Source of the DNA: Eutreptiella sp. 'Long Island Sound 2002'
Taxonomy: Eukaryota > Euglenozoa > Euglenophyceae > Eutreptiales > Eutreptiaceae
Assembly: GCA_964036045.1 (NCBI GenBank)
Contig: OZ038384.1
Coordinates: forward strand, 35,776,238 to 35,840,237
Length of the DNA: 64,000 nucleotides
Direction: 5' to 3'
Position 1 is the first letter of the stretch. Each line of letters starts with the position of its first letter. Made by a program: the position numbers and the translations under genes. Shown here in pieces: positions 44,470 to 55,958 of this stretch. The notes beneath the pieces were generated by a model, which made no database searches, was not told the DNA's origin, and was given only the letters and a program-made list of their open reading frames with translations.

Positions 44470-45729
44470 CGTGGAGCCTACTACAAGGGGTTAGCGAACA
44501 CACGCTTGTAAACCAAAGCAGTCTTCATGTTTGGTGGCTTCGGCTTAGCACGCGGATTGCTGTTCTACGCACAAGCGTCGTAGATGTCATTCACAAGGAA
44601 CACTTTTACCTATTGAATGAACCGTTGGTCGTTCACCAACGGACCAACGGACCCTCTACGCCCTTTGGGTATGCCTCGGGGACCTCCACACGCTTCCCAC
44701 AGATGAGCACGTATGGACGGGGGCCATCACCTCCAGGGGGGGGGGGGTCAGATGAGGCTGTGAATTGCGGGGTTTGTGGAGGGGCCTTAACGTTGCCCTT
44801 CACTAACTTCCCATCTGGGGGCATGTCGTCGAAGTTGGAGGCTGGGGAGGCAGGACATTCTCCGGCTGTTGGATCCACGGAGGAGGCAGCAATATTGCCC
44901 TTAGGTTGCGAAAGAGGATCCCCTTCATCAAAAAGGAGGGCGGAAGTAGATTGAGGTGGGAACTCGGAGTCGGAGGCTGGGGCAAGCGGAGATTCTCGAA
45001 GGTTCCAGCAACTCACTTCCCCCTCCCACCCATTCTCCGGGATGGTGCTGGCAACTCAGACGTAGCGATACACATTGATGATCTGAGGGCTTCCTTGATG
45101 AATCCTTTCGGCAAAGGTGTCAAGATAAGATCAGCGTCCTCCACGCTTCCCTGGTGGCCAGCCAACTTGTCACAAAGATGCAACCATTCATAGCCACATG
45201 ACCAACCATCGTTTTGGAAACCCAAAACCTGAGCATGTGTGGAAACACCCTTTGAGGGGAGACGTTTCAACATTGGCTAGACCACGGAAGTGGCTCCCAA
45301 ACTTGGACTTTGAAGGCACATACTGCCACTGCGCAGTCTCGGTTACAAACAAACCAATGGAGCCCTTTGCAATCATCACCATTCACAATAAATATGTGGT
45401 GGTGCCTCCAAGCCAAACCAACGGTTGTAAGATTGGTGCACTCACTGCCTTTGTACTTCCGCATGTGGCTCAGCGACTTCATCATGGTACAACTTGTGGT
45501 GAAGCCACGCAATAATGTCATTGTCGCTCAACCAATCTCCCACTACAAGTGGTTTGGTTTCATAGCTAGGCGTATGACGGTTCACCATCCGTGCTACAGT
45601 CACAGGGATAGCAGTATCCTCCTGCTCGGAAATGCCGGCATCCGATTGCTCGGCTATGTTGAAGGGAGTGACAAGGACATGCACAACGGCATCTTGCTCC
45701 AGACTGGCGGCATTTGAGAGCCCACTCAC
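44470..45729 (-). pseudogene. U4 Ulp1-like protease gene, broken or intron-containing
   Basis: Read 5' to 3' on the minus strand: GDWLSDNDIIAWLHHKLY (start of the protease fold, about 45500-45550), then GLHWFVCNRDCAVAV with VWEPLPW (about 45290-45360), then LGFQNDGWSCGYEWLHLCDK (about 45155-45215). Next come DGPRPYVLICGKRVEVPEAY (about 44665-44725) and a tail KTALVYKRVFANPL. The core has His and Gln-x5-Cys, but the expected aspartate (D493 of U1, in FDPL) is glutamate here. Frame changes between blocks may be short introns: GTGAGTGCACC follows the first block. The tail is followed by TAG TAG where U2 has CAG CAG. Confidence 0.55.
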
Positions 45730-45806
45730 CTGTCACTAGCACTTCATTTTAGATCATTTGCTCACACCCACACAGAGATCTGCAGGCTCGAAATGTGCTC
45801 AACTAT

Positions 45807-46700
45807 CCGTCCCCGCACACATGCACAAACAAGGTAAATGGAATGAAATTGGCAAATTGAATTGTTCGTAGGTCGCTGTTCCGCTTTGTGTGAGCCACAG
45901 GGGGGATAATCAGGAGGATCAGTTGCCCCTTCCCAACTAGTGTCCCATCTAGCATTGGGGCGATGCCCTGTGCCCTTGACATAGTCCAACATTGTACGGA
46001 CATATGTCACTACCCTAAGGGCTCCTCCTTGCCGCCCTTTGCCCCCCCCCCCCCATCTCTGTCCCACTGCACGACGAGTAGGGGCTAGGGGCGGTCTTCT
46101 TCTTCTTCCTCTTCCCCCTACCGAGGCTGCCACCCTCTTCCTCTTGCCCTTCACCCCTATAGAGGACACGGGGCATCATGGTCAGATTCGGACGAGTCTG
46201 ACCCTGGTTTAGGCATACGGTGGGGGGGGCTCCCTTCCTCTTCCCCTTCAGCCCTGTGGAGGACACAGGGACATCCGGGTCCAACTCTCCCTCACTCTCT
46301 CCCTTACCCTCACTCACTATCGCGATGTGGCGAAGCATCAGCAGGGTGACCATGTTCCCCGTGAGGCGGGCAAAAGGCACTAGCCCTTTGCCCCCCACAG
46401 GTGGCAACTCCCTAGCCACCTACGTGAACTCCTTAAGCACAGCGGGGGCCCACCGCGTGCGCCAAAGGGTGAGGTTCCCAGGTGTTGCCACCCAGGATGC
46501 TGCCCTGTCAAACATGGCCCTACACTCTCTCCTTGGCATGGCAAAATTTTTCAGGGGGTGTGGCTTAGGCCACTCCCCCGTGGGGTGTTGCAAGTGCCAG
46601 AGCAACACCGGCACTGCAATATATAAACAATTTTGTTGATTGCAGTGCGAGGGGCTGGTGTGCAGGCTGACTGCAACCCCCGCTTTCCACAACCTCTCGG
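45807..46700 (-). repeat. Partial 1.56-kb unit after U4
   Basis: It matches the first 890 bp or so of the tandem units at 49516-57284 and diverges at the sequence ACAACCTCTCG. It carries the LRVVTYVRTMLDYVKG and GKRKKKKTAPSPYSS coding blocks on the minus strand. Confidence 0.8.
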
Positions 46701-46714
46701 ATCAATCAGAAAAG

Positions 46715-49515
46715 TATATGGGAGATCATGTGGCCTCCCAAAATGATGATTTTGACAAGGGGTTAAACAGCGAGGCCCAATCATTGGGGTATGGTACGCG
46801 AATACCATTCAAAAGGCCCAGCAATGGTAGCAGCACGGCTAACATTTTGGAGCAGTTTGCCCCCATGACGCCCACTCGCTGGCCTCGCGCTCTCGCCGAC
46901 CCATGGTCATGAGGTTGGCATTTGTATCTATGCGTGGAGGGCAAGGGGAGGGCACACATCTTGGGGGTACTCTAGCACTGTCAATGGCATGCCGGAATTC
47001 TGCTGCTACCGCCCCCTCCATTCCTTTTCTTTGTATCCTAGGGACGAATGATCACGGTGTGCATACACCCTGCTATTACGTGTACGCCACCGTACCTTGC
47101 ACAACATTGATGTACATGTACCGCATTTTTGGCAACTGCCAACATACGGTTCTTTCAAACTTCCGGTGGCCATAAATTTACACCTAGGCCTTGCATTCGC
47201 CTTTATCATTCAGTCACTGTCTCAATGAACCATACTGGAGGAATCGACTTATCAATGAATGCATGCAGTTAGTTAGCCAAATAGCTGATTGATCGATTCA
47301 TGAATTGATTGTTTGATTGATGGAACCATTGATTGATTGTTAAATCATTGATTGGGCAGCATGGAGACCCTAGAATGAGTGAGGGGCAAGTGCTTTGCGC
47401 GCAAGGAGCCGACATTCTAGGGTGCAACCAAACCCCCTAAACAGCGAAGATTTCCAAAAATATCGGCGAGCGCATCGGTGAGCACTTATTTTTTACTAAA
47501 ACCTTGCCCATTGTGCTCACATTAACGCCCGAGGATGGCTTCTAAGCCCCAAAAACATGTTGCTTTTGGTTCCTACATTGGGGCCCACCTATGGGAATTC
47601 AACACTCCAACAGGGGTAACAAAACTTTTGGGGTTTTAGGAGGGGCTTGGGTGGGTGGGGGTCCATCTAGGGGGCAGCCCTAGGGAGGGAGTGTCGCATG
47701 AAAAATTTTGAGCACACATGCAAGAATATTTTCAAAACGAAAAATTTTCAAAAAGATTCTCCATTCCGGGAGGGGGGGTGAGCAGGTTGGCTGTCCAAGG
47801 GTAGGTCAGGGTGGTGGTGGTGGGGGGAGGGGGGGTGCCATGAAAGTGGAGTGAGTATGCCGGTTGGTACATCTAGGAGGAGTTTGGTGCTGCTGGTGGG
47901 GGCCGTGGAATTTGTTTTTATGTTTCTCATCCATATCGTCATTCTCCACGAAATCTGAGCACTTTAAGTATGTACAAATTAGGTGGAAAAAACAACTTTT
48001 ACTCCCTCCCATTCGCCTTTGATGAAATTTGGCTAGGGTAGACTGGACAAACTTTTGGTTTGGCTTTAGCGGGGTGGGCGATGGGGAAAACGTAGCTTGT
48101 ACAAATTGCGCGAATAAGTGCAACTCACTTTTGTTTTCGGTGCAAGTTGCGTATCTTTTTTTGGCATAAATTGCGCCTTTTTCGGGCGAAGAATTTTTTT
48201 TTTGGCATAAGTTGCGTATGGAAAAAAACATCCTTTGTTCCAATGGGGGAGGGGGGCACAAGAACCACCCAACAACCGCCATTGCTACCGGAGGAGGTAA
48301 AGCATATACCCCATACCTATTGAATGAACCGTTGGTCCTTCACCAACCGACCAACGGACCCTCTACGCCCTTTGGGTATGCCTCAGGGACCTCCACACGC
48401 TTCCCACAGATGAGCACGTATGGACGGGGGCCATCACCTCCAGGGGGGAGGGGGGCTCAGATGAGGCTGTGAATTGCGGGGTTTGTGGAGGGGCCTTAAC
48501 GTTGCCCTTCACTGACTTCCCATCTGGGGGCATGTCGTCGAAGTTGGAGGCTGGGGAGGCAGGACATTCTCCGGCTGTTGGATCCACGGAGGAGGCAGCA
48601 ATATTGCCCTTAGGTTGCGAAAGAGGATCCCCTTCATCAAAAAGGAGGGCGGAAGTAGATTGAGGTGGGAACTCGGAGTCGAAGGCTGGGGCAAGCGGAG
48701 ATTCTCGAAGGTTCCAGCAACTCACTTCCCCCTCCCACCCATTCTCCGGGATGGTGCTGGCAACTCAGACGTAGCGATACGCATTGACGATCTGAGGGCT
48801 TCCTTGATGAATCCTTTCGGCAAAGGTGTCAAGATAAGATCAGCGTCCTCCACGCTTCCCTGGTGGCCAGCCAACTTGTCACAAAGATGCAACCATTCAT
48901 AGCCACATGACCAACCATCGTTTTGGAAACCCAAAACCTGAGCATGTGTGGAAACACCCTTTGAGGGGAGACGTTTCAACATTGGCTAGACCACGGAAGT
49001 GGCTCCCAAACTTGGACTTTGAAGGCACATACTGCCACTGCGCAGTCTCGGTTACAAACAAACCAATGGAGCCCTTTGCAATCATCACCATTCACAATAA
49101 ATATGTGGTGGTGCCTCCAAGCCAAACCAACGGTTGTAAGATTGGTGCACTCACTGCCTTTGTACTTCCGCATGTGGCTCAGCGACTTCATCATAGTACA
49201 ACTTGTGGTGAAGCCACGCAATAATGTCATTGTCGCTCAACCAATCTCCCACTACAAGTGGTTTGGTTTCATAGCCAGGCGTATGACGGTTCACCATCCG
49301 TGCTACAGTCACAGGGATAGCAGTATCCTCCTGCTCGGAAATGCCGGCATCCGATTGCTCGGCTATGTTGAAGGGAGTGACAAGGACATGCACAACGGCA
49401 TCTTGCTCAAGACTGACGGCATTTGAGAGCTCACTCACTTGTCACTAGCACTTCATTTTAGGTCATTTGCTCACACCCACATAGAGATCTGCAGGCTAGA
49501 AATGTGCTCAACTAT
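46715..49515 (-). mobile_element. U5: duplicated Ulp1-element segment, copy B
   Basis: Nearly identical to U4 from 46955 on, with a deletion of about 425 bp relative to U4 at 48313. The conserved coding tail is therefore missing. It joins the first full 1.56-kb unit at 49516. Confidence 0.65.
48363..49438 (-). pseudogene. U5 Ulp1-like protease gene, truncated
   Basis: It has the same blocks as U4: WLSDNDIIAWLHHKLY near 49210-49260, HWFVCNRDCAVAV near 49030-49070, LGFQNDGWSCGYEWLHLCDK near 48865-48925. Block order and frame changes are the same as in U4, so they predate the duplication or are introns. The C-terminal tail is deleted. Confidence 0.55.
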
Positions 49516-49723
49516 CCGTCCCCGCACACATGCACAAACAAGGTAAATGGAATGATATTGGCAAATTGAATTGTTCGTAGGTCACTGTTCCGCTTTGTGT
49601 GAGCCACGGGGGGGATAATCAGGAGGATCAGTTGCCCCTTCCCAACTAGTGTCCCATCTAGCATTGGGGCGATGCCCTGTGCCCTTGACATAGTCCAACA
49701 TTGTACGGACATATGTCACTACC

Positions 49724-50410
49724 CTAAGGGCTCCTCCTTGCCGCCCTTTGCCCCCCCCCCCCCATCTCTGTCCCACTGCACGACGAGTAGGGGCTAGGGG
49801 CGGTCTTCTTCTTCTTCCTCTTCCCCCTACAGAGGCTGCCACCCTCTTCCTCTTGCCCTTCACCCCTGTAGAGGACACGGGGCATCATGGTCAGATTCGG
49901 ACGAGTCTGACCCTGGATTGGGCATACGGGGGGGGGGGCTCCCTTCCTCTTCCCCTTCAGCCCTGTGGAGGACACAGGGACATCCGGGTCAAACTCTCCC
50001 TCACTCTCTCCCTTACCCTCACTCACTATCGCGATGTGGCGAAGCATCAGCAGGGGGACCATGTTCCCCGTGAGGTGGGCAAAAGGCACTGGCCCTTTGC
50101 CCCCCACAGGTGGCAACTCCCTAGCCACCTTCGTGAACTCCTTCAGCACAGCGGGGGCCCACCCCGTGCGCCGAAGGGTGAGTTTCCCAGGTGTTGCCAC
50201 CCAGGATGCTGCCCCGTCAAACATGGCCCTACACTCCCTCCTTGGCATGGCAAAATTTTTCAGGGGGTGTAGCTTAGGCCACTCCCTCGTGGGGTGTTGC
50301 AAGTGCCAGAGCAACACCGGCACTGCAATATATAAACAATTTTGTTGATTCCAGTGTGAGGGGCTGGTGTGCAGGCTGACTGCACCCCCACTTTCCGCAA
50401 CCTCTCGCAA
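49724..50410 (-). CDS. Array unit 1: Lys/Arg-rich protein frame
   Basis: The 228-codon frame includes VPVLLWHLQHP, FAMPRRECRAMFDGAASWVA, LKEFTKVARELPPVGGKG and a basic GKRKKKKTAPSPY tract. It leaves the LRVVTYVRT block because the C-run is 13 bases long. The product is unknown, and the basic tract could direct nuclear import. Confidence 0.35.
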   Translation of the reverse strand: MREVAESGGAVSLHTSPSHWNQQNCLYIAVPVLLWHLQHPTREWPKLHPLKNFAMPRRECRAMFDGAASWVATPGKLTLRRTGWAPAVLKEFTKVARELPPVGGKGPVPFAHLTGNMVPLLMLRHIAIVSEGKGESEGEFDPDVPVSSTGLKGKRKGAPPPVCPIQGQTRPNLTMMPRVLYRGEGQEEEGGSLCRGKRKKKKTAPSPYSSCSGTEMGGGGQRAARRSP

Positions 50411-51476
50411 GTTGATTTCGAGACATTATTGCCTGCCACGTCATATACTTCAACCCCCCCTTTGTGCACGGTAACAACCATACTGTGCAGCATCTCTTCC
50501 CCCCCCAAAAAAAAGCCCCCCATACCCCAAATGGGGGGGGTGGACGGTGGCGTTTTGGGGAGGGCCGCCTTAATGACATTCCGTTGTTCGGCCTCCCCCG
50601 ATGGAGCACGCAACTGCAGCAGTAGGCACTGTACCTTTTTTGGTGTGGGCAGTGGCAGCATCCTGGAGCCTACGCTCCTTCTGCCTGAGGCCAGCACCCC
50701 CCTGGGTCTTCCCCGCACACGCCTCCTGCACCCGTTGGTCTGCCCCCTTCAACTTTTTAACCTCCTACTCGGATTTGCCCCTCAGCAGCCTAACCTGGTC
50801 AGCTGGCACCCTAGACTCCTTTACCACCAACTCCCGAACCTTGTCATTCACCCCCAAAAAAGAACACACCCTAACACCCTTTTCCCTTACAGCCAGCTGC
50901 AACAGAGCCATGGGGAAGGCGGGGGGGGAGGACCCCAAAGGTTTCGACCCTACCCATGGTCCTCCGGCTGGTTACCCCAGCCTTGGTCTGCCAGGCGGAC
51001 CCAGCGGGATTGAAGCGGGCCAAGACAACCACCCACTCCCTACTCTTCTTGGTGCAGAGGTGCAGAGTGAGATCCGTCCCCGCACACATGCACAAACAAG
51101 GTAAATGGAATGAAATTGGCAAATTGAATTGTTCGTAGGTCACTGTTCCGCTTTGTGTGAGCCACGGGGGGGATAATCGGGAGGATCAGTTGCCCCTTCC
51201 CAACTAGTGTCCCATCTAGCATTGGGGCGATGCCCTGTGCCCTTGACATAGTCCAACACTGTACGGACATATGTCACTACCCTAAGGGCTCCTCCTTGCC
51301 GCCCTTTGCCCCCCCCCCCCCCATCTCTGTCCCACTGCACGACGAGTAGGGGCTAGGGGCGGTCTTCTTCTTCTTCCTCTTCCCCCTACAGAGGCTGCCA
51401 CCCTCTTCCTCTTGCCCTTCACCCCTGTAGAGGACACGGGGCATCATGGTAAGATTTGGACGAGTCTGACCTTGGT

Positions 51477-52274
51477 TTAGGCATACGGTGGGGGGTTCCT
51501 CTTCCCCTTCAGCCCTGTGGAGGACACAGGGACATCTGGGTCAAACTCTCCCTCCCTCTCTCCCTTACCCTCACCCACTATGGCGATGTGGCGAAGCATC
51601 AGCAGGGTGACCATGTTCCCCGTGAGGTGGGCAAAAGGCACTAGCCCTTTGCCCCCCACAGGTGGCAACTCCCTAGCCACCTTCGTGAACTCCTTCCGCA
51701 CAGCGGGGGCCCACCCCGTGCGCCGAAGGGTGAGGTCCCCAGGTGTTGCCACCCAGGATGCTGCCCCGTCAAACATGGCCCTACACTCCCTCCTTGGCAT
51801 GGCAAAATTTTTCAGGGGGTGTGGCTTAGGCCACTCCCCCGTGGGGTGTTGCAAGTGCCAGAGCAACACCGGCACTGCAATATATAAACAATTTTGTTGA
51901 TTCCAGTGTGAGGGGCTGGTGTGCAGGCTGACTGCAACCCCCACTTTCCGCAACCTTTCGCAATTTGATTTCGAGACATTATTGCCTGCCACGTCATATA
52001 CTTCAACCCCCCCTTTGTGCACGGTAACAACCATACTGTGCAGCATCTCTTCCCCCCCCCAAAAAAAGCCTCCCATACCCCAAATGGGGGGGGGTGGACG
52101 GTGGCGTTTTGGGGAGGGCCGCCTTAATGACATTCCGCTGTTTGGCCTCCCCCCATGGAGCACGCATCTGCACCAGTAGGCACTGTACCTTTTTGGTGTG
52201 GGCAGTGGCAGCATCCGGGAGCCTACGCTCCTTTCTGCCTGAAGGCCAGCACCCCCCATGGGTCTTCCCTGCAC
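51477..52274 (-). CDS. Array unit 2: Lys/Arg-rich protein frame
   Basis: The 265-codon frame covers the N-terminal VTVHKGGVEVYDVAGNNVSK block and the central block. It ends early, because the G-rich stretch near 51490 is shorter than in the other units. Confidence 0.3.
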   Translation of the reverse strand: MQGRPMGGAGLQAERSVGSRMLPLPTPKRYSAYWCRCVLHGGRPNSGMSLRRPSPKRHRPPPPIWGMGGFFWGGEEMLHSMVVTVHKGGVEVYDVAGNNVSKSNCERLRKVGVAVSLHTSPSHWNQQNCLYIAVPVLLWHLQHPTGEWPKPHPLKNFAMPRRECRAMFDGAASWVATPGDLTLRRTGWAPAVRKEFTKVARELPPVGGKGLVPFAHLTGNMVTLLMLRHIAIVGEGKGEREGEFDPDVPVSSTGLKGKRNPPPYA

Positions 52275-52695
52275 ACGCCTCCTGCACCCGTTGGTCTGCC
52301 CCCTTCAACTTTTTAACCTCCTACTCGGATTTGCCCCTCAGCAGCCTAACCTGGTCAGCTGGCACCCTAGACTCGTTTACCACCAACTCCCGAACCTTGT
52401 CACTCACCCCAAAAAAAGAACACACCCTAACACCCTTTTCCCTTGCAGCCAACTGCAGCAGAGCCATGGGGAAGGCGGGGGGGGAGGACCCCAAAATTTT
52501 CGACCCTCCCCAGGGTCCTCCAGCTGGTTACCCCAGCCTTGGTCTGCCAGGCGGACCCAGCGGGATTGAAGCGGGCCAGGACACCCACCCACTCCCTACT
52601 CTTCTTGGTGCAGAGGTGCAGAGTGAGATCCGTCCCCGCAAACATGCACAAACAAGGTAAATGGAATGAAATTGGCAAATTGAATTGTTCATAAG

Positions 52696-53841
52696 TCACT
52701 GTTCCGCTTTGTGTGAGCCACGGGGGGGATAATCAGGAGGATCAGTTGCCCCTTCCCAACTAGTGTCCCATCTAGCATTGGGGCGATGCCCTGTGCCCTT
52801 GACATAGTCCAACACTGTACGGACATATGTCACTACCCTAAGGGCTCCTCCTTGCCGCCCTTTGCCCCCCCCCCCCCCCATCTCTGTCCCACTGCACGAG
52901 GAGTAGGGGCTAGGGGCGGTCTTCTTCTTCTTCCTCTTCCCCCTACAGCGGCTGCCACCCTCTTCCTCTTGCCCTTCACCCCTATAGAGGACACGGGGCA
53001 TCATGGTCAGATTCGGACGAGTCTGACCCTGGTTTAGGCATACGGTGGGGGGGGCTCCCTTCCTCTTCCCCTTCAGCCCTGTGGAGGACACAGGGACATC
53101 TGGGTCAAACTCTCCCTCACTCTCTCCCTTACCCTCACCCACTATCGCGATGTGGCGAAGCATTAGCAGGGGGACCATGTTCCCCGTGAGGTGGGCAAAA
53201 GGCACTAGCCCTTTGCCCCCCACAAGTGGCAACTCCCTAGCCACCTTCGTGAACTCCTTCAGCACAGCGGGGGCCCACCCCATGCGCCGAAGGGTGAGGT
53301 TCCCAGGTGTTGCCACCCAGGATGCTGCCCCGTCAAACATGGCCCTACACTCCCTCCTTGGCATGGCAAAATTTTTCAGGGGGTGTAGCTTAGGCCACTC
53401 CCCCGTGGGGTGTTGCAAGTGCCAGAGCAACACCGGCACTGCAATATATAAACAATTTTGTTGATTCCAGTGTGAGGGGCTGGTGTGCAGGCTGACTGCA
53501 ACCCCCACTTTCCGCAACCTCTCGCAAGTTGATTTCGAGACATTATTGCCTGCCACGTCATATACTTCAACCCCCCCTTTGTGCACGGTAACAACCATAC
53601 TGTGCAGCATCTCTTCCGCCCCCCCCAAAAAAAAGCCTCCCATACCCCAAATGGGGGGGGTGGACGGTGGCGTTTTGGGGAGGGCCGCCTTAATGACATT
53701 CCCCTGTTTGGCCTCCCCCCATGGAGCACGCAACTGCACCAGTAGGCACTGTACCTTTTTGGTGTGGGCAGTGGCAGCATCCTGGAGCCTACGCTCCTTT
53801 TCGCCTGAAGGCCAGCACCCCCCTGGGTCTTCCCCGCACAC
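52696..53841 (-). CDS. Array unit 3: longest Lys/Arg-rich frame (381 codons)
   Basis: With a 15-base C-run, this unit stays open from ERRLQDAATAHTKKVQCLL (coiled-coil-like) through VEVYDVAGNNVSKSTCERLR. It continues through the central block, the GKRKKKKTAPSPYSSCSG tract and LRVVTYVRTVLDYVKGTG to a stop after SHKAEQ. A likely intron lies between CERLRK and VPVLLWHL (acceptor TATATATTGCAG), so the frame through SLHTSPSHWNQQNCLYI may not be coding. Upstream in the same unit a conserved block (DKVRELVVKESRVPADQVRL) precedes an in-frame TAG. No family is recognised. Confidence 0.4.
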   Translation of the reverse strand: MCGEDPGGCWPSGEKERRLQDAATAHTKKVQCLLVQLRAPWGEAKQGNVIKAALPKTPPSTPPIWGMGGFFLGGAEEMLHSMVVTVHKGGVEVYDVAGNNVSKSTCERLRKVGVAVSLHTSPSHWNQQNCLYIAVPVLLWHLQHPTGEWPKLHPLKNFAMPRRECRAMFDGAASWVATPGNLTLRRMGWAPAVLKEFTKVARELPLVGGKGLVPFAHLTGNMVPLLMLRHIAIVGEGKGESEGEFDPDVPVSSTGLKGKRKGAPPTVCLNQGQTRPNLTMMPRVLYRGEGQEEEGGSRCRGKRKKKKTAPSPYSSCSGTEMGGGGGKGRQGGALRVVTYVRTVLDYVKGTGHRPNARWDTSWEGATDPPDYPPRGSHKAEQ

Positions 53842-54402
53842 GCCTCCTGCACCCGTTGGTCTGCCCCCTTCAACTTTTTAACCTCCTACTCAGATTTGCC
53901 CCTCAGCAGCCTAACCTGGTCAGCTGGCACCCTAGACTCCTTTACCACCAACTCCCGAACCTTGTCACTCACCCCCAAAAAAGAACACACCCTAACACCC
54001 TTTTCCCTTACAGCCAGCTGCAACAGAGCCATGGGGAAGGCGGGGGGGGAGGACCCCAAAGTTTTCGACCCTCCCCATGGTCCTCCGGCTGGTTACCCCA
54101 GCCTTGGTCTGCCAGGCGGACCAAGCGGGATTGAAGCGGGCCAGGACACCCACCCACTCCCTACTCTTCTTGGTGCAGACGTGCAGAGTGAGATCCGTCC
54201 CCGCACACATGCACAAACAAGGTAAATGGAATGAAATTGGCAAATTGAATTGTTCATAGGTCACTGTTCCGCTTTGTGTGAGCCACGGGGGGGATAATCG
54301 GGAGGATCAGTTGCCCCTTCCCAACTAGTGTCCCATCTAGCATTGGGGCGATGCCCTGTGCCCTTGACATAGTGCAACATTGTACGGACATATGTCACTA
54401 CC

Positions 54403-55434
54403 CTAAGGGCTCTTCCTTGCCGCCCTTTGCCCCCCCCCCCCCATCTCTGTCCCACTGCACGAGGAGTAGGGGCTAGGGGCGGTCTTCTTCTTCTTCCTCT
54501 TCCCCCTACAGAGGCTGCCACCCTCTTCCTCTGGCCCTTCACCCCTGTAGAGGACACGGGGCATCATGGTCAGATTCGGACGAGTCTGACCTTGGTTTAG
54601 GCATACGGTGGGGGGGGCTCCCTTCCTTTTCCCCTTCAGCCCTGTGGAGGACACAGGGACATCTGGGTCAAACTCTCCCTCACTCTCTCCCTTACCCTCA
54701 CCCATTATCGCGATGTGGCGAAGCATCAGCAGGGGGACCATGTTCCCCGTGAGGTGGGCAAAAGGCACTAGCCCTTTGCCCCCCACAGGTGGCAACTCCC
54801 TAGCCACCTTCGTGAACTCCTTCAGCACAGCGGGGGCCCACCCCGTGCGCCGAAGGGTGAGGTTCCCAGGTGTTGCCACCCAGGATGCTGCCCCGTCAAA
54901 CATGGCCCTACACTCCCTCCTTGGCATGGCAAAATTTTTCAGGGGGTGTAGCTTAGGCCACTCCCCCGTGGGGTGTTGCAAGTGCCAGAGCAACACCGGC
55001 ACTGCAATATATAAACAATTTTGTTGATTCCAGTGTGAGGGGCTGGTGTGCAGGCTGAGTGCAACCCCCACTTTCCGCAACCTCTCGCAAGTTGATTTCG
55101 AGACATTATTGCCTGCCACGTCATATACTTCAACCCCCCCTTTTGTGCACGGTAACAACCATACTGTGCACCATCTCTTCCCCCCCCAAAAAAAAGCCTC
55201 CCATACCCCAAATGGGGGGGGTGGACAGTGGCGTTTTGGGGAGGGCCGCCTTAATGACATTCCCCTGTTTGGCCTCCCCCCATGGAGCACGCAACTGCAA
55301 CAGTAGGCACTGTACCTTTTTGGTGTGGGCAGTGGCAGCATCCGGGAGCCTACGCTCCTTTCTGCCTGAAGGCCAGCACCCCCCTGGGTCTTCCCCGCAC
55401 ACGCCTCCTGCACCCGTTGGTCTGCCCCCTTCAA
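54403..55434 (-). CDS. Array unit 4: Lys/Arg-rich protein frame
   Basis: The 343-codon frame starts near KGADQRVQEACAGKTQGG and ends after the basic tract (13-base C-run). Content is as in unit 3. Confidence 0.35.
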   Translation of the reverse strand: MKGADQRVQEACAGKTQGGAGLQAERSVGSRMLPLPTPKRYSAYCCSCVLHGGRPNRGMSLRRPSPKRHCPPPPFGVWEAFFWGGKRWCTVWLLPCTKGGVEVYDVAGNNVSKSTCERLRKVGVALSLHTSPSHWNQQNCLYIAVPVLLWHLQHPTGEWPKLHPLKNFAMPRRECRAMFDGAASWVATPGNLTLRRTGWAPAVLKEFTKVARELPPVGGKGLVPFAHLTGNMVPLLMLRHIAIMGEGKGESEGEFDPDVPVSSTGLKGKRKGAPPTVCLNQGQTRPNLTMMPRVLYRGEGPEEEGGSLCRGKRKKKKTAPSPYSSCSGTEMGGGGQRAARKSP

Positions 55435-55958
55435 CTTTTTAACCTCCTACTCAGATTTGCCCCTCAGCAACCTAACCTGGTCAGCTGGCACCCTAGACTC
55501 CTTTACCACCAACTCCCGAACCTTGTCACTCACCCCCAAAAAAGAACACACCCTAACACCCTTTTCCCTTACAGCCAGCTGTAACAGAGCCATGGGGAAG
55601 GCGGGGGGGCAGGACCCCAAAGTTTTCGACCCTCCCCATGGTCCTCCGGCTGGTTACCCCAGCCTTGGTCTGCCAGGCGGACCCAGCGGGATTGAAGCGG
55701 GCCAAGACAACCACCCACTCCCTACTCTTCTTGGTGCAGAGGTGCAGAGTGAGATCCGTCCCCGCACACATGCACAAACAAGGTAAATGGAATGAAATTG
55801 GCAAATTGAATTGTTCGTAGGTCACTGTTCCGCTTTGTGTGAGCCACGGGGGGGATAATCGGGAGGATCAGTTGCCCCTTCCCAACTAGTGTCCCCTCTA
55901 GCATTGGGGCGATGCCCTGTGCCCTTGACATAGTCCAACACTGTACGGACATATGTCA

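Larger units (their letters stand above)
42391..45806 (-). mobile_element. U4: duplicated Ulp1-element segment, copy A
   Basis: From 42828 the segment is nearly identical to U5 (from 46955). The left part (42391-42490) is only moderately similar to 46715-46830. Copy A carries about 425 bp (44183-44608) that copy B lacks, and this stretch includes the coding 3' end. It ends at 45806, where a partial 1.56-kb unit begins. Confidence 0.6.

Noticed and set aside
49748-50272. Plus-strand frames inside the 1.56-kb units
   Set aside because: They are Pro/Ser-rich antisense shadows. The minus-strand blocks keep more protein-like content and splice-like sites.
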